Source: Achromobacter sp. MYb9 (GTDB lineage: Bacteria; Pseudomonadota; Gammaproteobacteria; Burkholderiales; Burkholderiaceae_B). Taken from it: a DNA stretch of 64,000 bases. This document shows, piece by piece, positions 43,414 through 55,139 of the stretch. The notes below the pieces were generated by a model that saw nothing but the letters and a program-made list of their open reading frames with translations, was not told the DNA's origin and made no database searches. Position 1 is the stretch's first letter. Every line of letters begins with the position of its first letter. A program made the position numbers and the translations under genes. The DNA lies in assembly GCF_002975275.1 (NCBI RefSeq), contig NZ_PCOQ01000005.1:248001-312000 (forward strand), read 5' to 3'.

Positions 43414-43972
43414 GAGTCTTCTCCATATTTTGTTGTTCCGAGCCGGCCGGCTTCTTGGGCCGGCGTCGGTGAAGCGCGCGTTGCCGGGATGCTGGCCTTG
43501 CCGACGCTTCGTGGGCGCCATTCCACACAGGAATCCCCCTACGGTCAACTCAGGATTCTCCCTGCCCCATGCGAATATTTTTTTTCGGGGGACGGACCAA
43601 TGTCCGGAGATCGCGTCAGATCGACGAAAATCTCATGCCTGACAACAACATGAACGTCTGCCCATTCCCTGTCATTGCGCAATCATTGCGCAGTCATCAT
43701 GCTGTCATTAGACGGGTACATGCATAAATCTCTGCATAACTTACAAGAATCTGATATTTTTCGGATGAGATTCTTGCCCGGTCTTGCAAGAAAGCTGTTG
43801 CGTTTGTTTCTATCTGCGCCGTTCAATGGGGCGTTGGTTGATGTCCCCGCGGGGCAACGTGTAGTGCAGCGACGCACCGGGCCAGGGTTCCGTCCGTTTT
43901 TCAATCCCCGGTCTGTTTCGTCTCTCGCCGCCACGTGCCAGCGGGAGGGGGCCCGGACATTCTCGGAACGCC
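43414..43972. other. 559-bp intergenic region: divergent promoters of the Bug gene and Mrp operon
   Basis: No gene is supported here. The left part should carry the Bug promoter, including a run of eight T near 43578. The right part is a repeat-rich AT stretch (annotated separately) followed by about 180 bp of ordinary leader before mrpA. A plus-strand frame across this region reads into the antiporter gene out of frame and is a shadow. Confidence 0.5.
43673..43790 (+). promoter_or_regulatory. Repeat-rich regulatory region upstream of the Mrp operon
   Basis: CATTGCGCA occurs at 43673 and 43684 (11-bp period); TGCATAA at 43721 and 43733 (12-bp period); CAAGAATCT (43744-43752) pairs exactly with AGATTCTTG (43768-43776); CTTGCAAG is a palindrome at 43783-43790. 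Helically phased direct repeats followed by a stem suggest activator sites and a leader structure. Nothing here is assigned to a known regulator. Confidence 0.45.
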
Positions 43973-46885
43973 ATGTCGCTGATCCTGATCCTCGCTCTGC
44001 CGTTTGCCGGCAGCCTGTGCGCCGCGCTGCTGCCTTCGAACGCCCGCAATGCCGAGGCGTGGTTGGCCGGTCTGATCGCCCTGGCCTGTGTGGTTCTGAT
44101 TGCCAGCCTGTACCCGGAAGTCGCCAATGGCGGCGTGGTCCGGTTCGACATGCCGTGGGCGCCCGCCCTGGGTCTGCAATTCACTTTACGCATGGACGGC
44201 TACGCCTGGCTGTTCGCGCTGATCGTCTCCGGCATGGGCGCGCTGGTCGTCCTGTACGCCCGCTATTACATGTCACCGGAAGACCCGGTGCCGCGCTTTT
44301 TCTCGTTCTTCCAGGCCTTCATGGCCGCCATGCTGGGCGTGGTGCTGTCCGGCAACCTGATCCAACTGGTGATGTTCTGGGAAATGACCAGCCTGGCGTC
44401 GTTCATGCTGATCGCTTATTGGCATCACCGCCTGGATGCTCGCCGGGGCGCGCGCATGGCACTGACGGTGACCGGCGCGGGCGGGCTCTGCCTGTTGGCG
44501 GGGGTGCTGATCCTGGGCCATATCGTCGGCAGCTACGACATGGACCGCGTGCTGGCGGCGGGCGACCTCGTGCGCGCCGACCCCTGGTACCCGGCCGTGC
44601 TGGTGCTGGTGGCGCTTGGCGCCCTGACCAAAAGCGCGCAATTCCCGTTCCATTTCTGGCTGCCCAATGCGATGGCGGCGCCCACGCCCGTGTCCGCCTA
44701 CCTGCATTCGGCCACCATGGTGAAGGCAGGGGTATTCCTGTTGGCGCGTTTCTGGCCGGTGCTGTCGGGAACCGACGAGTGGTTCTGGATCATCGGCGGC
44801 GCAGGCCTGATCACGCTGGTATTGGGCGCATATGCCGCCATCTTCCAGCAAGACATGAAGGGCGTGCTGGCCTATTCCACGATCAGCCATCTGGGCCTGA
44901 TCACGCTGTTGTTGGGGTTGAACAGCGAACTGGCGCTGGTGGCCGCCATCTTCCACATGATCAACCATGCCACGTTCAAGGCGTCGCTGTTCATGGCGGC
45001 GGGGGTCGTCGACCACGAAACCGGCACCCGCGACCTGAGCCGGCTGTCCGGCCTGTACAAAGCCATGCCGATCACCGCCACGCTGGCAATGGTGGCCGCG
45101 GCTTCAATGGCGGGGGTGCCGTTGTTGAACGGCTTCCTGTCCAAAGAAATGTTCTTCGCCGAGACCACCTTCGTCAGCGGCGACAGCCTGATTCAGATCG
45201 GCTTGCCGCTGATGGCCACGATCGCGGGCGCCTTCAGCGTGGCCTACTCGTTGCGTTTCATCCTGCAAGTGTTTTTCGGCCCCCCGGCCACCGACCTGCC
45301 ACGCGCCCCGCACGAGCCGCCGCGCTGGATGCTGTTCCCCAGCGCGCTGCTGGTGTTCATGTGCCTGCTGGTGGGCGTGTTGCCCGGCCTGACGGTCGGC
45401 CCGTTCCTGGCGACCGCGGCGCAGAGCATCCTGGGCGACAACATGCCGGAATACAGCCTGGCCGTCTGGCACGGCCTGAACCTGCCCCTGGTGATGAGCC
45501 TGGTCGCCACCGCGGCCGGGGTGTTGCTGTATCTGGTGCTGCGCGTGCATCAGCGCGCCAACCCGGGGCGCGTGCCGTTCATCTACCGTCTGGATGGCCG
45601 CCGCACGTTCGAGTCGCTGTTGGACGGCTCGAGCGTCGCGGCCGCCTGGTTGCTGCGCTGGGTGGCGTCGTCGCGCCTGCAAGTACAGATGCTGCTGATC
45701 GTGCTGGGCACGCTGTTCGTGGCGTGGCTGCCGCTGCGCGCGGGCGGCTGGCTGGAAGGCACGGGCCGCATGGCGCCGGTCGACCCCGCGTTCGCGTTGT
45801 TGTGGCTGGTGGGCGGGGCTTGCGCACTGGGCGCGGCCTATCAGGCCAAATACCACCGTCTGGCGTCATTGGCGCTGGCGGGTGGGGCGGGCTTGATCAC
45901 TTGCCTGACCTTCGTATGGTTTTCCGCGCCCGACCTGGCGCTGACCCAACTTTCCGTTGAAGTCGTCACCGTGGTGTTGCTGCTGCTGGGCCTGCGCTGG
46001 CTGCCCCGCCGGATCGCAAAGGACGACGAGGAAACCCTCAAGGCCACGCTGCGCGCCCGGGGCCGCCGTCTTCGCGACCTGCTGATGGCCACCGCCGCCG
46101 GCACCGGCATGGCGGCGTTGGCCTACGCGGTGCTGGTGCGCCCGCAGGGCGACACGATTTCTTCCTATTTCGTGGATCGCGCGCTGCCCGATGGCGGCGG
46201 CACCAATGTGGTGAACGTGATCCTGGTGGACTTCCGCGGCTTCGATACCTTTGGCGAGATCACGGTGCTGGGCATTGTGGCGCTGACGGTCTACGCGCTG
46301 TTGCGCCGCTTCCGCCCGGCCGCTGAAAGCGCCGACCTGCCGCGTCAGCAAAAGGACCAGGACGGCGGTGTGCTGGCGGCGCCGGACATCAAGTCGCTGC
46401 TGCCGGAAGGCTCGATGATGGTGCCGACGGTGCTGGTGCGTCTCTTGCTGCCGACCGCCGCGCTGATTTCGGTGTATTTCCTGCTGCGCGGCCACAACCA
46501 GCCGGGCGGCGGCTTTGTTGGCGGACTGATCTTCGCAACGGCCGTCATCCTGCAATACATGGTGGGCGGCGTGTACTGGGTGGAATCGCGCAGCCGGCTC
46601 AACCCGCAGAACTGGATCGGGATCGGCCTGTTGGCCGCCGGCGTCGCGGCCGTGACCGCGTGGCTGGCGTACAAGCCGTTCCTGGCCGCACTGGCCTGGG
46701 ACGTGGCGTTGCCGCTGGTCGGCCACGTCCATTTGTCCAGCGTGCTGCTGTTCGACCTGGGCGTGTACATGCTGGTCGTGGGCTCCACCGTGCTGGTGTT
46801 GGTGGCGCTGGCCCACCAATCGCTGCGCGCGCAACGCAAGGCCGCCGCCGAGATGGCGGCCGCCGCACAAACAGGGGAAGCCTGA
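43973..46885 (+). CDS. mrpA: Mrp-type Na+(K+)/H+ antiporter subunit A fused to B
   Basis: A 970-residue membrane protein with about 22 helices. The N-terminal ~500 residues resemble the NADH dehydrogenase NuoL proton channel (MFWEMTSLASFMLI, ALTKSAQFPFHFWLPNAMAAPTPVSAYLHSATMVKAG, with conserved Glu and Lys). The C-terminus from about residue 820 is the MrpB domain (LLPTAALISVYFLLRGHNQPGGGFVGGLI). The A-B fusion marks group 2 Mrp/Pha systems. It opens the mrpAB-C-D-E-F-G operon, which exports Na+ or K+ in exchange for protons and supports alkaline pH and salt tolerance. Confidence 0.95.
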   Translation: MSLILILALPFAGSLCAALLPSNARNAEAWLAGLIALACVVLIASLYPEVANGGVVRFDMPWAPALGLQFTLRMDGYAWLFALIVSGMGALVVLYARYYMSPEDPVPRFFSFFQAFMAAMLGVVLSGNLIQLVMFWEMTSLASFMLIAYWHHRLDARRGARMALTVTGAGGLCLLAGVLILGHIVGSYDMDRVLAAGDLVRADPWYPAVLVLVALGALTKSAQFPFHFWLPNAMAAPTPVSAYLHSATMVKAGVFLLARFWPVLSGTDEWFWIIGGAGLITLVLGAYAAIFQQDMKGVLAYSTISHLGLITLLLGLNSELALVAAIFHMINHATFKASLFMAAGVVDHETGTRDLSRLSGLYKAMPITATLAMVAAASMAGVPLLNGFLSKEMFFAETTFVSGDSLIQIGLPLMATIAGAFSVAYSLRFILQVFFGPPATDLPRAPHEPPRWMLFPSALLVFMCLLVGVLPGLTVGPFLATAAQSILGDNMPEYSLAVWHGLNLPLVMSLVATAAGVLLYLVLRVHQRANPGRVPFIYRLDGRRTFESLLDGSSVAAAWLLRWVASSRLQVQMLLIVLGTLFVAWLPLRAGGWLEGTGRMAPVDPAFALLWLVGGACALGAAYQAKYHRLASLALAGGAGLITCLTFVWFSAPDLALTQLSVEVVTVVLLLLGLRWLPRRIAKDDEETLKATLRARGRRLRDLLMATAAGTGMAALAYAVLVRPQGDTISSYFVDRALPDGGGTNVVNVILVDFRGFDTFGEITVLGIVALTVYALLRRFRPAAESADLPRQQKDQDGGVLAAPDIKSLLPEGSMMVPTVLVRLLLPTAALISVYFLLRGHNQPGGGFVGGLIFATAVILQYMVGGVYWVESRSRLNPQNWIGIGLLAAGVAAVTAWLAYKPFLAALAWDVALPLVGHVHLSSVLLFDLGVYMLVVGSTVLVLVALAHQSLRAQRKAAAEMAAAAQTGEA

Positions 46886-47229
46886 TGGAATTGATCTATG
46901 CCGTCGCAATCGGCGTGTTGGCGGGTTCGGGCGTCTGGCTGCTGCTGCGGCCGCGCACCTTCCAGTTCATCATGGGCCTGTCGCTGGTTTCCTACGCGGT
47001 CAACCTTTTCATCTTCGGCATGGGCCGGCTGACGTCCGGCCGCCCGCCGGTGGTGGACGACGCCATGGCGCATGACCCTTCCTGGTACGCCGACCCGCTG
47101 CCACAAGCCCTGGTGCTGACGGCGATCGTGATCGGCTTCGCCACCACGGCGCTGTTCCTGGTTGTGCTGCTGGCCTCGCGCGGCCTCACGGGTACCGACC
47201 ACGTAGATGGACGGGAGTCCCAATCTTGA
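46885..47229 (+). CDS. mrpC: Mrp antiporter subunit C (NuoK-like)
   Basis: A 114-residue three-helix protein homologous to NuoK. GVWLLLRPRTFQFIMGLSLVSYAVNLFIFGMG and DPLPQALVLTAIVIGFATTALFLVVLL are the family core, including the QALVLTAIVI segment. It starts on the last base of mrpA's stop codon (TGATG). It is a structural subunit of the hetero-oligomeric antiporter. Confidence 0.94.
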   Translation: MELIYAVAIGVLAGSGVWLLLRPRTFQFIMGLSLVSYAVNLFIFGMGRLTSGRPPVVDDAMAHDPSWYADPLPQALVLTAIVIGFATTALFLVVLLASRGLTGTDHVDGRESQS

Positions 47230-48857
47230 GTTTCTGGCTTCAACACCTTCCTGTACTTCCCATCATCACGCCGCTGCTCGCGGGCGCGGCGATGCTGTTG
47301 CTGGCCGATACCAGCCGCTACGCGCGCGGCACGATTTCGATGGTCGCCACCTTGGCCCAGCTGGCTGCCGCGATCGCGCTGTTGGCGGTCGCCGGCGGCG
47401 GCGTGCCCGGCGTCTGGCCCGGCGGGGTCGGCGTCTACCTGGTGGGCGATTGGCCCGCGCCGTTCGGCATTGTGCTGGTGGTGGACCGGCTGGCCGCCGT
47501 CATGCTGACGTTGACCGCCGTGCTGGGCCTGGCGACGCTGACGTATGCGCTGGCCCGCTGGGACCGCGCCGGCGTCCACTTCCATTCGCTCTTCCAATTT
47601 TTGCTGATGGGCCTGAACGGCGCCTTCCTCACAGGCGACCTGTTCAACTTGTTCGTGTTCTTTGAAGTGCTGCTGGCGGCGTCTTACGGGCTGCTGCTGC
47701 ATGGGTCGGGCGTGGCGCGCGTCAGCGCGGGCCTGCAGTACATCGCCGTGAACCTGGTGGCGTCGTTCCTGCTGCTGATCAGCATCGCGCTGATCTATGG
47801 CGTGACCGGCACCCTGAACATGGCCGACCTGGCTTTGCGCGCCGGCAACCTGACGGGCGCCGAACGCATGCTGTTCGAAGCCGGCGCCGCTATCCTGGGG
47901 GTAGCTTTCCTGGTGAAGGCCGGCGCCTGGCCGCTGAATTTCTGGTTGGTGAAGGGCTATGGCTCGGCCGGTGCGCCGATCGCGGCCATGTTCTCCATCA
48001 TGACGAAGGTCGGCATCTATGCGTTGCTGCGCATCGGGTCGCTGCTGCTGCCGTCCGGCGCGCCGGCGGCATTCAGCCTGGACTGGATGTTTGCGGCCGG
48101 CCTTGCCACGCTGCTGTTCGGCGCGTTGGGGCTGCTGGCGACCCAGCAGTTGGAGAAGATGGTGGGCTATTGCGTCATCGTGTCGGCCGGCACGTTGCTG
48201 ACGGCGCTGGGCATGCCCGGCGTGACGCTTACTGGCCCCGCGCTGTTCTACCTGATCAGCTCCGTGCTGACGACGGGCGCGTTCTTCATGTTGGCCGAAC
48301 TGATCGAGCGCACGCGCAGTTTCGGGGCAAACGTGCTGGCCGTGACGCTGGACGCCTTCGACCTTGACGATCCCGCGTCGGTGAACCGGTCCGACGACGT
48401 CGTCGGCGTAGCGATTCCGGCGGCGATGGCGTTCCTGGGCCTGGCATTCATCTGCTGCGCGCTGCTGGTGACCGGGCTGCCCCCGCTGTCGGGGTTCGTG
48501 GCCAAGTTCTCCCTGCTGTCGGCCGCCGTGTCCGCCGCGACGGAATCCGCGCCCCCGCTGGACGCATGGATCCTGGTGGCCGCGGTGCTGGTCTCGGGCC
48601 TGGCTGGCCTGGTGGGCCTGGGCCGCACCGGCATCCGCGTGTTCTGGGCAAGCGATGATCGCAGCACGCCGCGCCTGCGCGTGATCGAAGCCGGGCCGGT
48701 GGCGGTGCTGCTGTTGCTGTGCGTGGGTCTGGCCGCAGGCGCGGGCCCCGTATCCGTGTATCTGGACGACGCGGCGCGCTCGCTGGATCAACCCAAGTCG
48801 TATATCGACGCCGTGATGTCCGCGCAGACGGTCCGCGGCGCCAAGGGAGGAAGCTGA
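47226..48857 (+). CDS. mrpD: Mrp antiporter subunit D (NuoN/NuoM-like)
   Basis: A 543-residue proton-channel-like subunit with about 14 helices. It has TGDLFNLFVFFEVLLAASYGLLLHG with the key glutamate, FLVKAGAWPLNFWLVKGYGSAGAPIAAMFSIMTKVGIYAL with the key lysines, and a C-terminal helical tail. The TTG start overlaps the mrpC stop (TTGA), so translation is coupled; a rare start codon may keep its level in step. Confidence 0.94.
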   Translation: MSFWLQHLPVLPIITPLLAGAAMLLLADTSRYARGTISMVATLAQLAAAIALLAVAGGGVPGVWPGGVGVYLVGDWPAPFGIVLVVDRLAAVMLTLTAVLGLATLTYALARWDRAGVHFHSLFQFLLMGLNGAFLTGDLFNLFVFFEVLLAASYGLLLHGSGVARVSAGLQYIAVNLVASFLLLISIALIYGVTGTLNMADLALRAGNLTGAERMLFEAGAAILGVAFLVKAGAWPLNFWLVKGYGSAGAPIAAMFSIMTKVGIYALLRIGSLLLPSGAPAAFSLDWMFAAGLATLLFGALGLLATQQLEKMVGYCVIVSAGTLLTALGMPGVTLTGPALFYLISSVLTTGAFFMLAELIERTRSFGANVLAVTLDAFDLDDPASVNRSDDVVGVAIPAAMAFLGLAFICCALLVTGLPPLSGFVAKFSLLSAAVSAATESAPPLDAWILVAAVLVSGLAGLVGLGRTGIRVFWASDDRSTPRLRVIEAGPVAVLLLLCVGLAAGAGPVSVYLDDAARSLDQPKSYIDAVMSAQTVRGAKGGS

Positions 48858-49339
48858 TGCGCCGCCTTTACTTCCTTTTCCTGCCCGTTTTCCTGTTCGT
48901 CCTGTGGCTGGTCCTGAATGAAAGCCTGTCCGCGGGCCAGATCGCGCTGGGTGCGGCGCTGGCGCTGTGGTTCACGTGGGCGGCCTCGCGCCTGCGGCCG
49001 TTGCATGCGCGGCCGCGCCGCCTGTGGAAGGCGGTGCCGCTGTTCCTGCGCGTCACGAAGGACATCATCAAGTCCAACATCGCGGTGGGCAAACTGATCC
49101 TGAATCCGCGCCCGAATGATTTTTCGCCCGGGTTCATCATGATCCCGCTGACCATGCGCGATCCGCACGGCCTGGCGATGCTGGCTTGCATCGTCACCTA
49201 CACCCCGGGCACGGTCTGGGTCGATCTGACGCCCGACCACCGCCTGAAGCTGCATGTGCTGGACCTCCAGAATGAAGATGACTGGGTCAAGCTCGTGCAG
49301 GAGCGCTACGAGCGCCCCTTGATGGAGATGTTCGAATGA
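48857..49339 (+). CDS. mrpE: Mrp antiporter subunit E
   Basis: A 160-residue subunit with two N-terminal membrane helices and a cytosolic domain with FLRVTKDIIKSNIAVGKLIL, TYTPGTVWVDLTPDHRLKLHVLD. It is required for full antiport in characterised Mrp complexes. GGGAGG lies before the ATG, which overlaps the mrpD stop by one base. Confidence 0.93.
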   Translation: MRRLYFLFLPVFLFVLWLVLNESLSAGQIALGAALALWFTWAASRLRPLHARPRRLWKAVPLFLRVTKDIIKSNIAVGKLILNPRPNDFSPGFIMIPLTMRDPHGLAMLACIVTYTPGTVWVDLTPDHRLKLHVLDLQNEDDWVKLVQERYERPLMEMFE

Positions 49340-49623
49340 CTATGAATACCGCACTGTATTGGGCGGCGTCCTTTGCCCTGGTGTGTTTCGCGCTGGGCAT
49401 GGTGTTCGCCGCCATCCGCCTCTTGCGCGGCCCCACCGCGCAAGACCGCGTGCTGGCACTGGACACGCTGTACATCAACGGCATGCTCGTCATGCTGGTT
49501 TTCGGCATCCGCTCCGGCGCGTCGCTGTATTTCGATATTGCGTTGCTGATCGCGTTGTTCGGATTCGTGGGGTCCACCGCGATGGCCCGCTTCCTGTTGC
49601 GCGGCGAGGTGATCGAGCCATGA
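49336..49623 (+). CDS. mrpF: Mrp antiporter subunit F
   Basis: A 95-residue three-helix subunit with the conserved RLLRGPTAQDRVLALDTLYINGMLVMLVFGI core. The conserved Asp in AQDRVLALDT is thought to line an ion path in Mrp complexes. Start overlaps the mrpE stop (ATGA). Confidence 0.93.
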   Translation: MTMNTALYWAASFALVCFALGMVFAAIRLLRGPTAQDRVLALDTLYINGMLVMLVFGIRSGASLYFDIALLIALFGFVGSTAMARFLLRGEVIEP

Positions 49624-49961
49624 TCGAAACCGCCATCCCTCTGTGGGCCGGCATCCCGGCGTGCATTCTGCTGGTGTTGGGCGGCTTGCTGGCGCTGACC
49701 GGATCGGCCGGCCTGCTGCGGTTCCGCACGTTCTATGCGCGCATCCATGCGCCCACGCTGGGCAATACCCTGGGATGCGGCTGCGTGCTGACCGCGTCCA
49801 TCCTGGTGTTCTCGGCTTTGTCCGCGCGCCCGGTGTTCCACGAAGTGATCATCACGCTGCTGCTGGTCGTGTCGTCGCCCGTGACGGCCATGCTGCTGAT
49901 GCGCGCGGCCACTTATCGCAACCGGCTGACCAAGGCCGATGCCGACCTGGATGCCCGCTGA
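49620..49961 (+). CDS. mrpG: Mrp antiporter subunit G
   Basis: A 113-residue three-helix subunit with LLRFRTFYARIHAPTLGNTLGCG and PVTAMLLMRAATYR, which identify MrpG/PhaG. It overlaps mrpF by four bases and closes the six-gene operon. No intrinsic terminator is obvious in the following 100 bp. Confidence 0.93.
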   Translation: MIETAIPLWAGIPACILLVLGGLLALTGSAGLLRFRTFYARIHAPTLGNTLGCGCVLTASILVFSALSARPVFHEVIITLLLVVSSPVTAMLLMRAATYRNRLTKADADLDAR

Positions 49962-50221
49962 CACCGGTAACAACCGCCACTGCATGTGAACGCAGCGTGC
50001 CATGTTGCACTGCGACAGGCGGCGGAACAGGGGCCACGCACCCCGGTTTTGTGTCGGGCACGCGCGTCCTCGCGCATTTGGCGCTTGATACGTAACCTTA
50101 CGAATTCAAGTTGCTGGACATGTCCCCGACGCCGCATCGTGGGATAGTGGTTGTAAGCAAGCGGCGGGACGCGCAGCTGGTCTTGGCCGCTTACGGTTCA
50201 ATTCTCTTCAAGGAGGTGGCC

Positions 50222-50746
50222 ATGAACGTACGACCCATGCATACCAAACGCCTGGCAGCGACTCTCTGCGCGGCGGGCTTGATGTTGGCCGCGGGCGCGG
50301 TCCACGCGGCAGATGCGATCGGCCGCGCCGCCATCCAGTCCCAGTACGAGCAGGACGTGGCAAAGTGCAAAAGCGGCAACACCAACCAGGATCGCGCGAC
50401 GTGCATGCGCGAAGCCGGCGCCGCGCGCGATGAAGCCAATCGCCAGAATCTGAAGGAAGGCAGCACCGGCCAGCACCAGCAAAACATGGTCGACCGCTGT
50501 AACCGGCTGCCTGCGGCCTCGCGCCAGGACTGCCTGACGCAGATGAGTTCGCCCACCAATGTGCGCGGCAGCGTCCAGGGCGGCGGCGTGTTGCGTGAAA
50601 CGGTGATCCAGGTGCCGGCGGGCGAGGTTCCGCCCGCCACCACGGCGCCTGCGCCAGGGATGGCGCCCGCGCCGGGAACGATGCCCGCGCCGGGAACTAC
50701 GCCTGCGCCGGCCCCTGGCACCATGAACGCCCCGATGCGCCAATAA
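50222..50746 (+). CDS. Exported hypothetical protein with Pro/Ala-rich tail
   Basis: A 174-residue predicted periplasmic protein. Residues 1-29 form a signal peptide (cleavage near VHA-ADAIG). The middle has four cysteines in two CMRE/CNRL-type helices (KCKSGNTNQDRATCMREAGAARDEANRQN and RCNRLPAASRQDCL), which may form disulfides. The last ~45 residues are low-complexity repeats of PAPGT/PAPGM. AGGAGG lies 5 bases before the ATG. Similar proteins are common in Achromobacter and Bordetella but have no known function. Confidence 0.78.
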   Translation: MNVRPMHTKRLAATLCAAGLMLAAGAVHAADAIGRAAIQSQYEQDVAKCKSGNTNQDRATCMREAGAARDEANRQNLKEGSTGQHQQNMVDRCNRLPAASRQDCLTQMSSPTNVRGSVQGGGVLRETVIQVPAGEVPPATTAPAPGMAPAPGTMPAPGTTPAPAPGTMNAPMRQ

Positions 50747-50851
50747 TGGCCGGATAGGGCCGGGGAGGGCGCACAGCCGTCGCTACATTCAGGCAAAATG
50801 GCGGCTGTCGCGCGTTTCTCGCCCTAATTCCGTCCTTTATTCACGCATCCC

Positions 50852-53275
<2,424 letters not shown>

Positions 53276-53293
53276 TCGTCGCTTCTGGCGATT

Positions 53294-53334
53294 CGCCCCT
53301 GGCATCCGGTCCCGGCCGGAACCGGGGGCGTTTT
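53294..53334 (+). terminator. Terminator after ldcA
   Basis: CGCCCC...CCGGT pairs with ACCGG...GGGGCG (with a bulge) and is followed by TTTT. It lies 19 bp past the ldcA stop and separates it from the ABC-F gene. Confidence 0.6.
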
Positions 53335-53434
53335 CATTCGGGCCAGGCATTGAAAATCGGGGCCGCAGCCCCGTTTGCTACACTATCGGGTTTCTCCGCA
53401 TGCGTCTTCGGACGCCCTCAGACTCAAATACACC

Positions 53435-55039
53435 GTGATATCCACAGCCAATCTCACCATCCAGTTCGGTCCCAAGCCCCTTTTCGAGAACGTCAGCGTC
53501 AAGTTCGGGGAAGGCAACCGGTACGGGCTGATCGGGGCCAACGGGTCCGGTAAGTCTACGTTCATGAAGATCATCGGCGGCGACCTCGAATCGTCCGGCG
53601 GGAACGTCTCGCTTGAGCCGGGCGTGCGTCTGGGCAAGCTGCGCCAGGACCAGTTCGCGTTCGAAGACCTGCGCGTGCTGGACGTCGTCATGATGGGCCA
53701 CACCGAGATGTGGGCCGCCATGTCCGAACGCGACGCGATCTACGCGAATCCGGAAGCGACCGAAGACGACTACATGCGCGCGGCCGATCTGGAAGCCAAG
53801 TTCGCCGAGTACGACGGCTACACCGCCGAAGCACGCGCCGGCGAATTGCTGCTGGGCCTGGAAATTGCCGTGGACCAGCACAATCTGCCCATGCGCGAAG
53901 TCGCCCCGGGCTGGAAGCTGCGCGTGCTGCTGGCGCAGGCGCTGTTCTCGAACCCCGACGTCCTGCTGCTGGACGAACCGACCAACAACCTGGATATCAA
54001 CACCATCCGCTGGTTGGAAAACGTGCTCAATGGCTACCAGAGCACGATGATCATCATCAGCCACGATCGCCACTTCCTGAACCAGGTGTGCACGCACATG
54101 GCCGACGTGGACTACGGCGAGATCCGCATCTACGCCGGCAACTACGACGACTACATGCTGGCCTCGACCCAGGCGCGCGAGCGTCTGGTGTCCAACAACG
54201 CCAAGGCCAAGGAACGCGTCGCCGAACTGCAGGATTTCGTCCGCCGCTTCGCCGCCAACAAGTCCAAGTCGCGCCAGGCCACGTCGCGCCTGAAGCAGAT
54301 CGACCGCATCAAGGCCGACCAGGTCGTGGTCAAGCCGTCGTCGCGCCAGAACCCGTACATCCGGTTCGAACAGAACAAGGTCATGCACCGTCTGGCCGTC
54401 ACGGTCGAGAACCTGACCAAGGCCTACGACGCGCCGGTGATCACCAACTTCTCGGCGATGGTCGATGCCGGCGAAAAGATCGCCATCATCGGCGCCAACG
54501 GCGTGGGTAAGACCACGTTGCTGCGCTTGCTGGCCACCGAATTGCAGCCGGACTCGGGTTCGGTGAAGTGGTCCGACAACGCCGATCTGGGCTACATGGC
54601 CCAGGACGTCTCGGACCAGTTCCTGCAAACCGACATCAACCTGCTGGACTGGATGGGCGACCATCGCCAGCCCGGCGACGACGACCAGTCGATCCGCTCG
54701 GTGCTGGGCCGCCTGCTGTTCTCGGCGGACGATCTGCCCAAGGCGCCCAAGGTGCTGTCCGGCGGCGAAAAGAACCGCATGACCTTCGGCCGCCTGATGC
54801 TGGGCCGCCACAACGTCATGCTGCTGGACGAGCCGACCAACCACTTGGACATGGAGTCGATCGAATCCCTGCAGTTCGCGCTGGAAAAGTACGAAGGCAC
54901 GTTGGTCTTCGTGTCGCATGACCGCGAATTCGTGTCGGGGCTGGCCACCCGCGTGATCGAAATCCTGCCTTCCGGCGAGATCATCGACTACCGCGGCGGC
55001 TACGAAGACTATCTGGAATCGCGCGGCATCGAGGCCTGA
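53435..55039 (+). CDS. ABC-F family ATPase (YbiT type)
   Basis: A 534-residue soluble protein with two ATPase domains and no membrane part. Domain 1: Walker A GANGSGKS, signature region [15 protein letters not shown] (the YbiT-typical non-LSGGQ form), Walker [12 protein letters not shown]. The P-site linker is [35 protein letters not shown]. Domain 2: [30 protein letters not shown] proteins bind the ribosomal E site and ease stalled translation. The GTG start opens the conserved domain ([12 protein letters not shown]). No antibiotic-resistance ABC-F features are evident. Confidence 0.92.
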   Translation: MISTANLTIQFGPKPLFENVSVKFGEGNRYGLIGANGSGKSTFMKIIGGDLESSGGNVSLEPGVRLGKLRQDQFAFEDLRVLDVVMMGHTEMWAAMSERDAIYANPEATEDDYMRAADLEAKFAEYDGYTAEARAGELLLGLEIAVDQHNLPMREVAPGWKLRVLLAQALFSNPDVLLLDEPTNNLDINTIRWLENVLNGYQSTMIIISHDRHFLNQVCTHMADVDYGEIRIYAGNYDDYMLASTQARERLVSNNAKAKERVAELQDFVRRFAANKSKSRQATSRLKQIDRIKADQVVVKPSSRQNPYIRFEQNKVMHRLAVTVENLTKAYDAPVITNFSAMVDAGEKIAIIGANGVGKTTLLRLLATELQPDSGSVKWSDNADLGYMAQDVSDQFLQTDINLLDWMGDHRQPGDDDQSIRSVLGRLLFSADDLPKAPKVLSGGEKNRMTFGRLMLGRHNVMLLDEPTNHLDMESIESLQFALEKYEGTLVFVSHDREFVSGLATRVIEILPSGEIIDYRGGYEDYLESRGIEA

Positions 55040-55056
55040 TTCCGGCCGACCGCCGT

Positions 55057-55084
55057 GGCCTTGCCGCCAGCCTGGCGGCTGGCC
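55057..55084. terminator. Hairpin between convergent ABC-F and amidase genes
   Basis: GGCC-TT-GCCGCCA pairs with TGGCGGC-T-GGCC around a GCC loop, with a small internal bulge. It sits in the 100-bp gap between convergent genes and may end both transcripts; there is no U-run. Confidence 0.45.
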
Positions 55085-55139
55085 GCCTGCCGGGGCGTAT
55101 CGCTTACCGTGCGGCGCGATATCAGCCCCGACAATGACG

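Noticed and set aside
43675-45960. A 761-codon plus-strand frame overlapping the Mrp A subunit.
   Set aside because: Out of frame with the membrane protein, rich in Arg and Gly, no membrane helices or motifs. The antiporter frame has clear NuoL-type motifs.
53435-55039. Treating the missing LSGGQ in ABC-F domain 1 as a defect.
   Set aside because: [15 protein letters not shown] in this position is, to my knowledge, typical of YbiT-type ABC-F proteins, so it is normal for the family.
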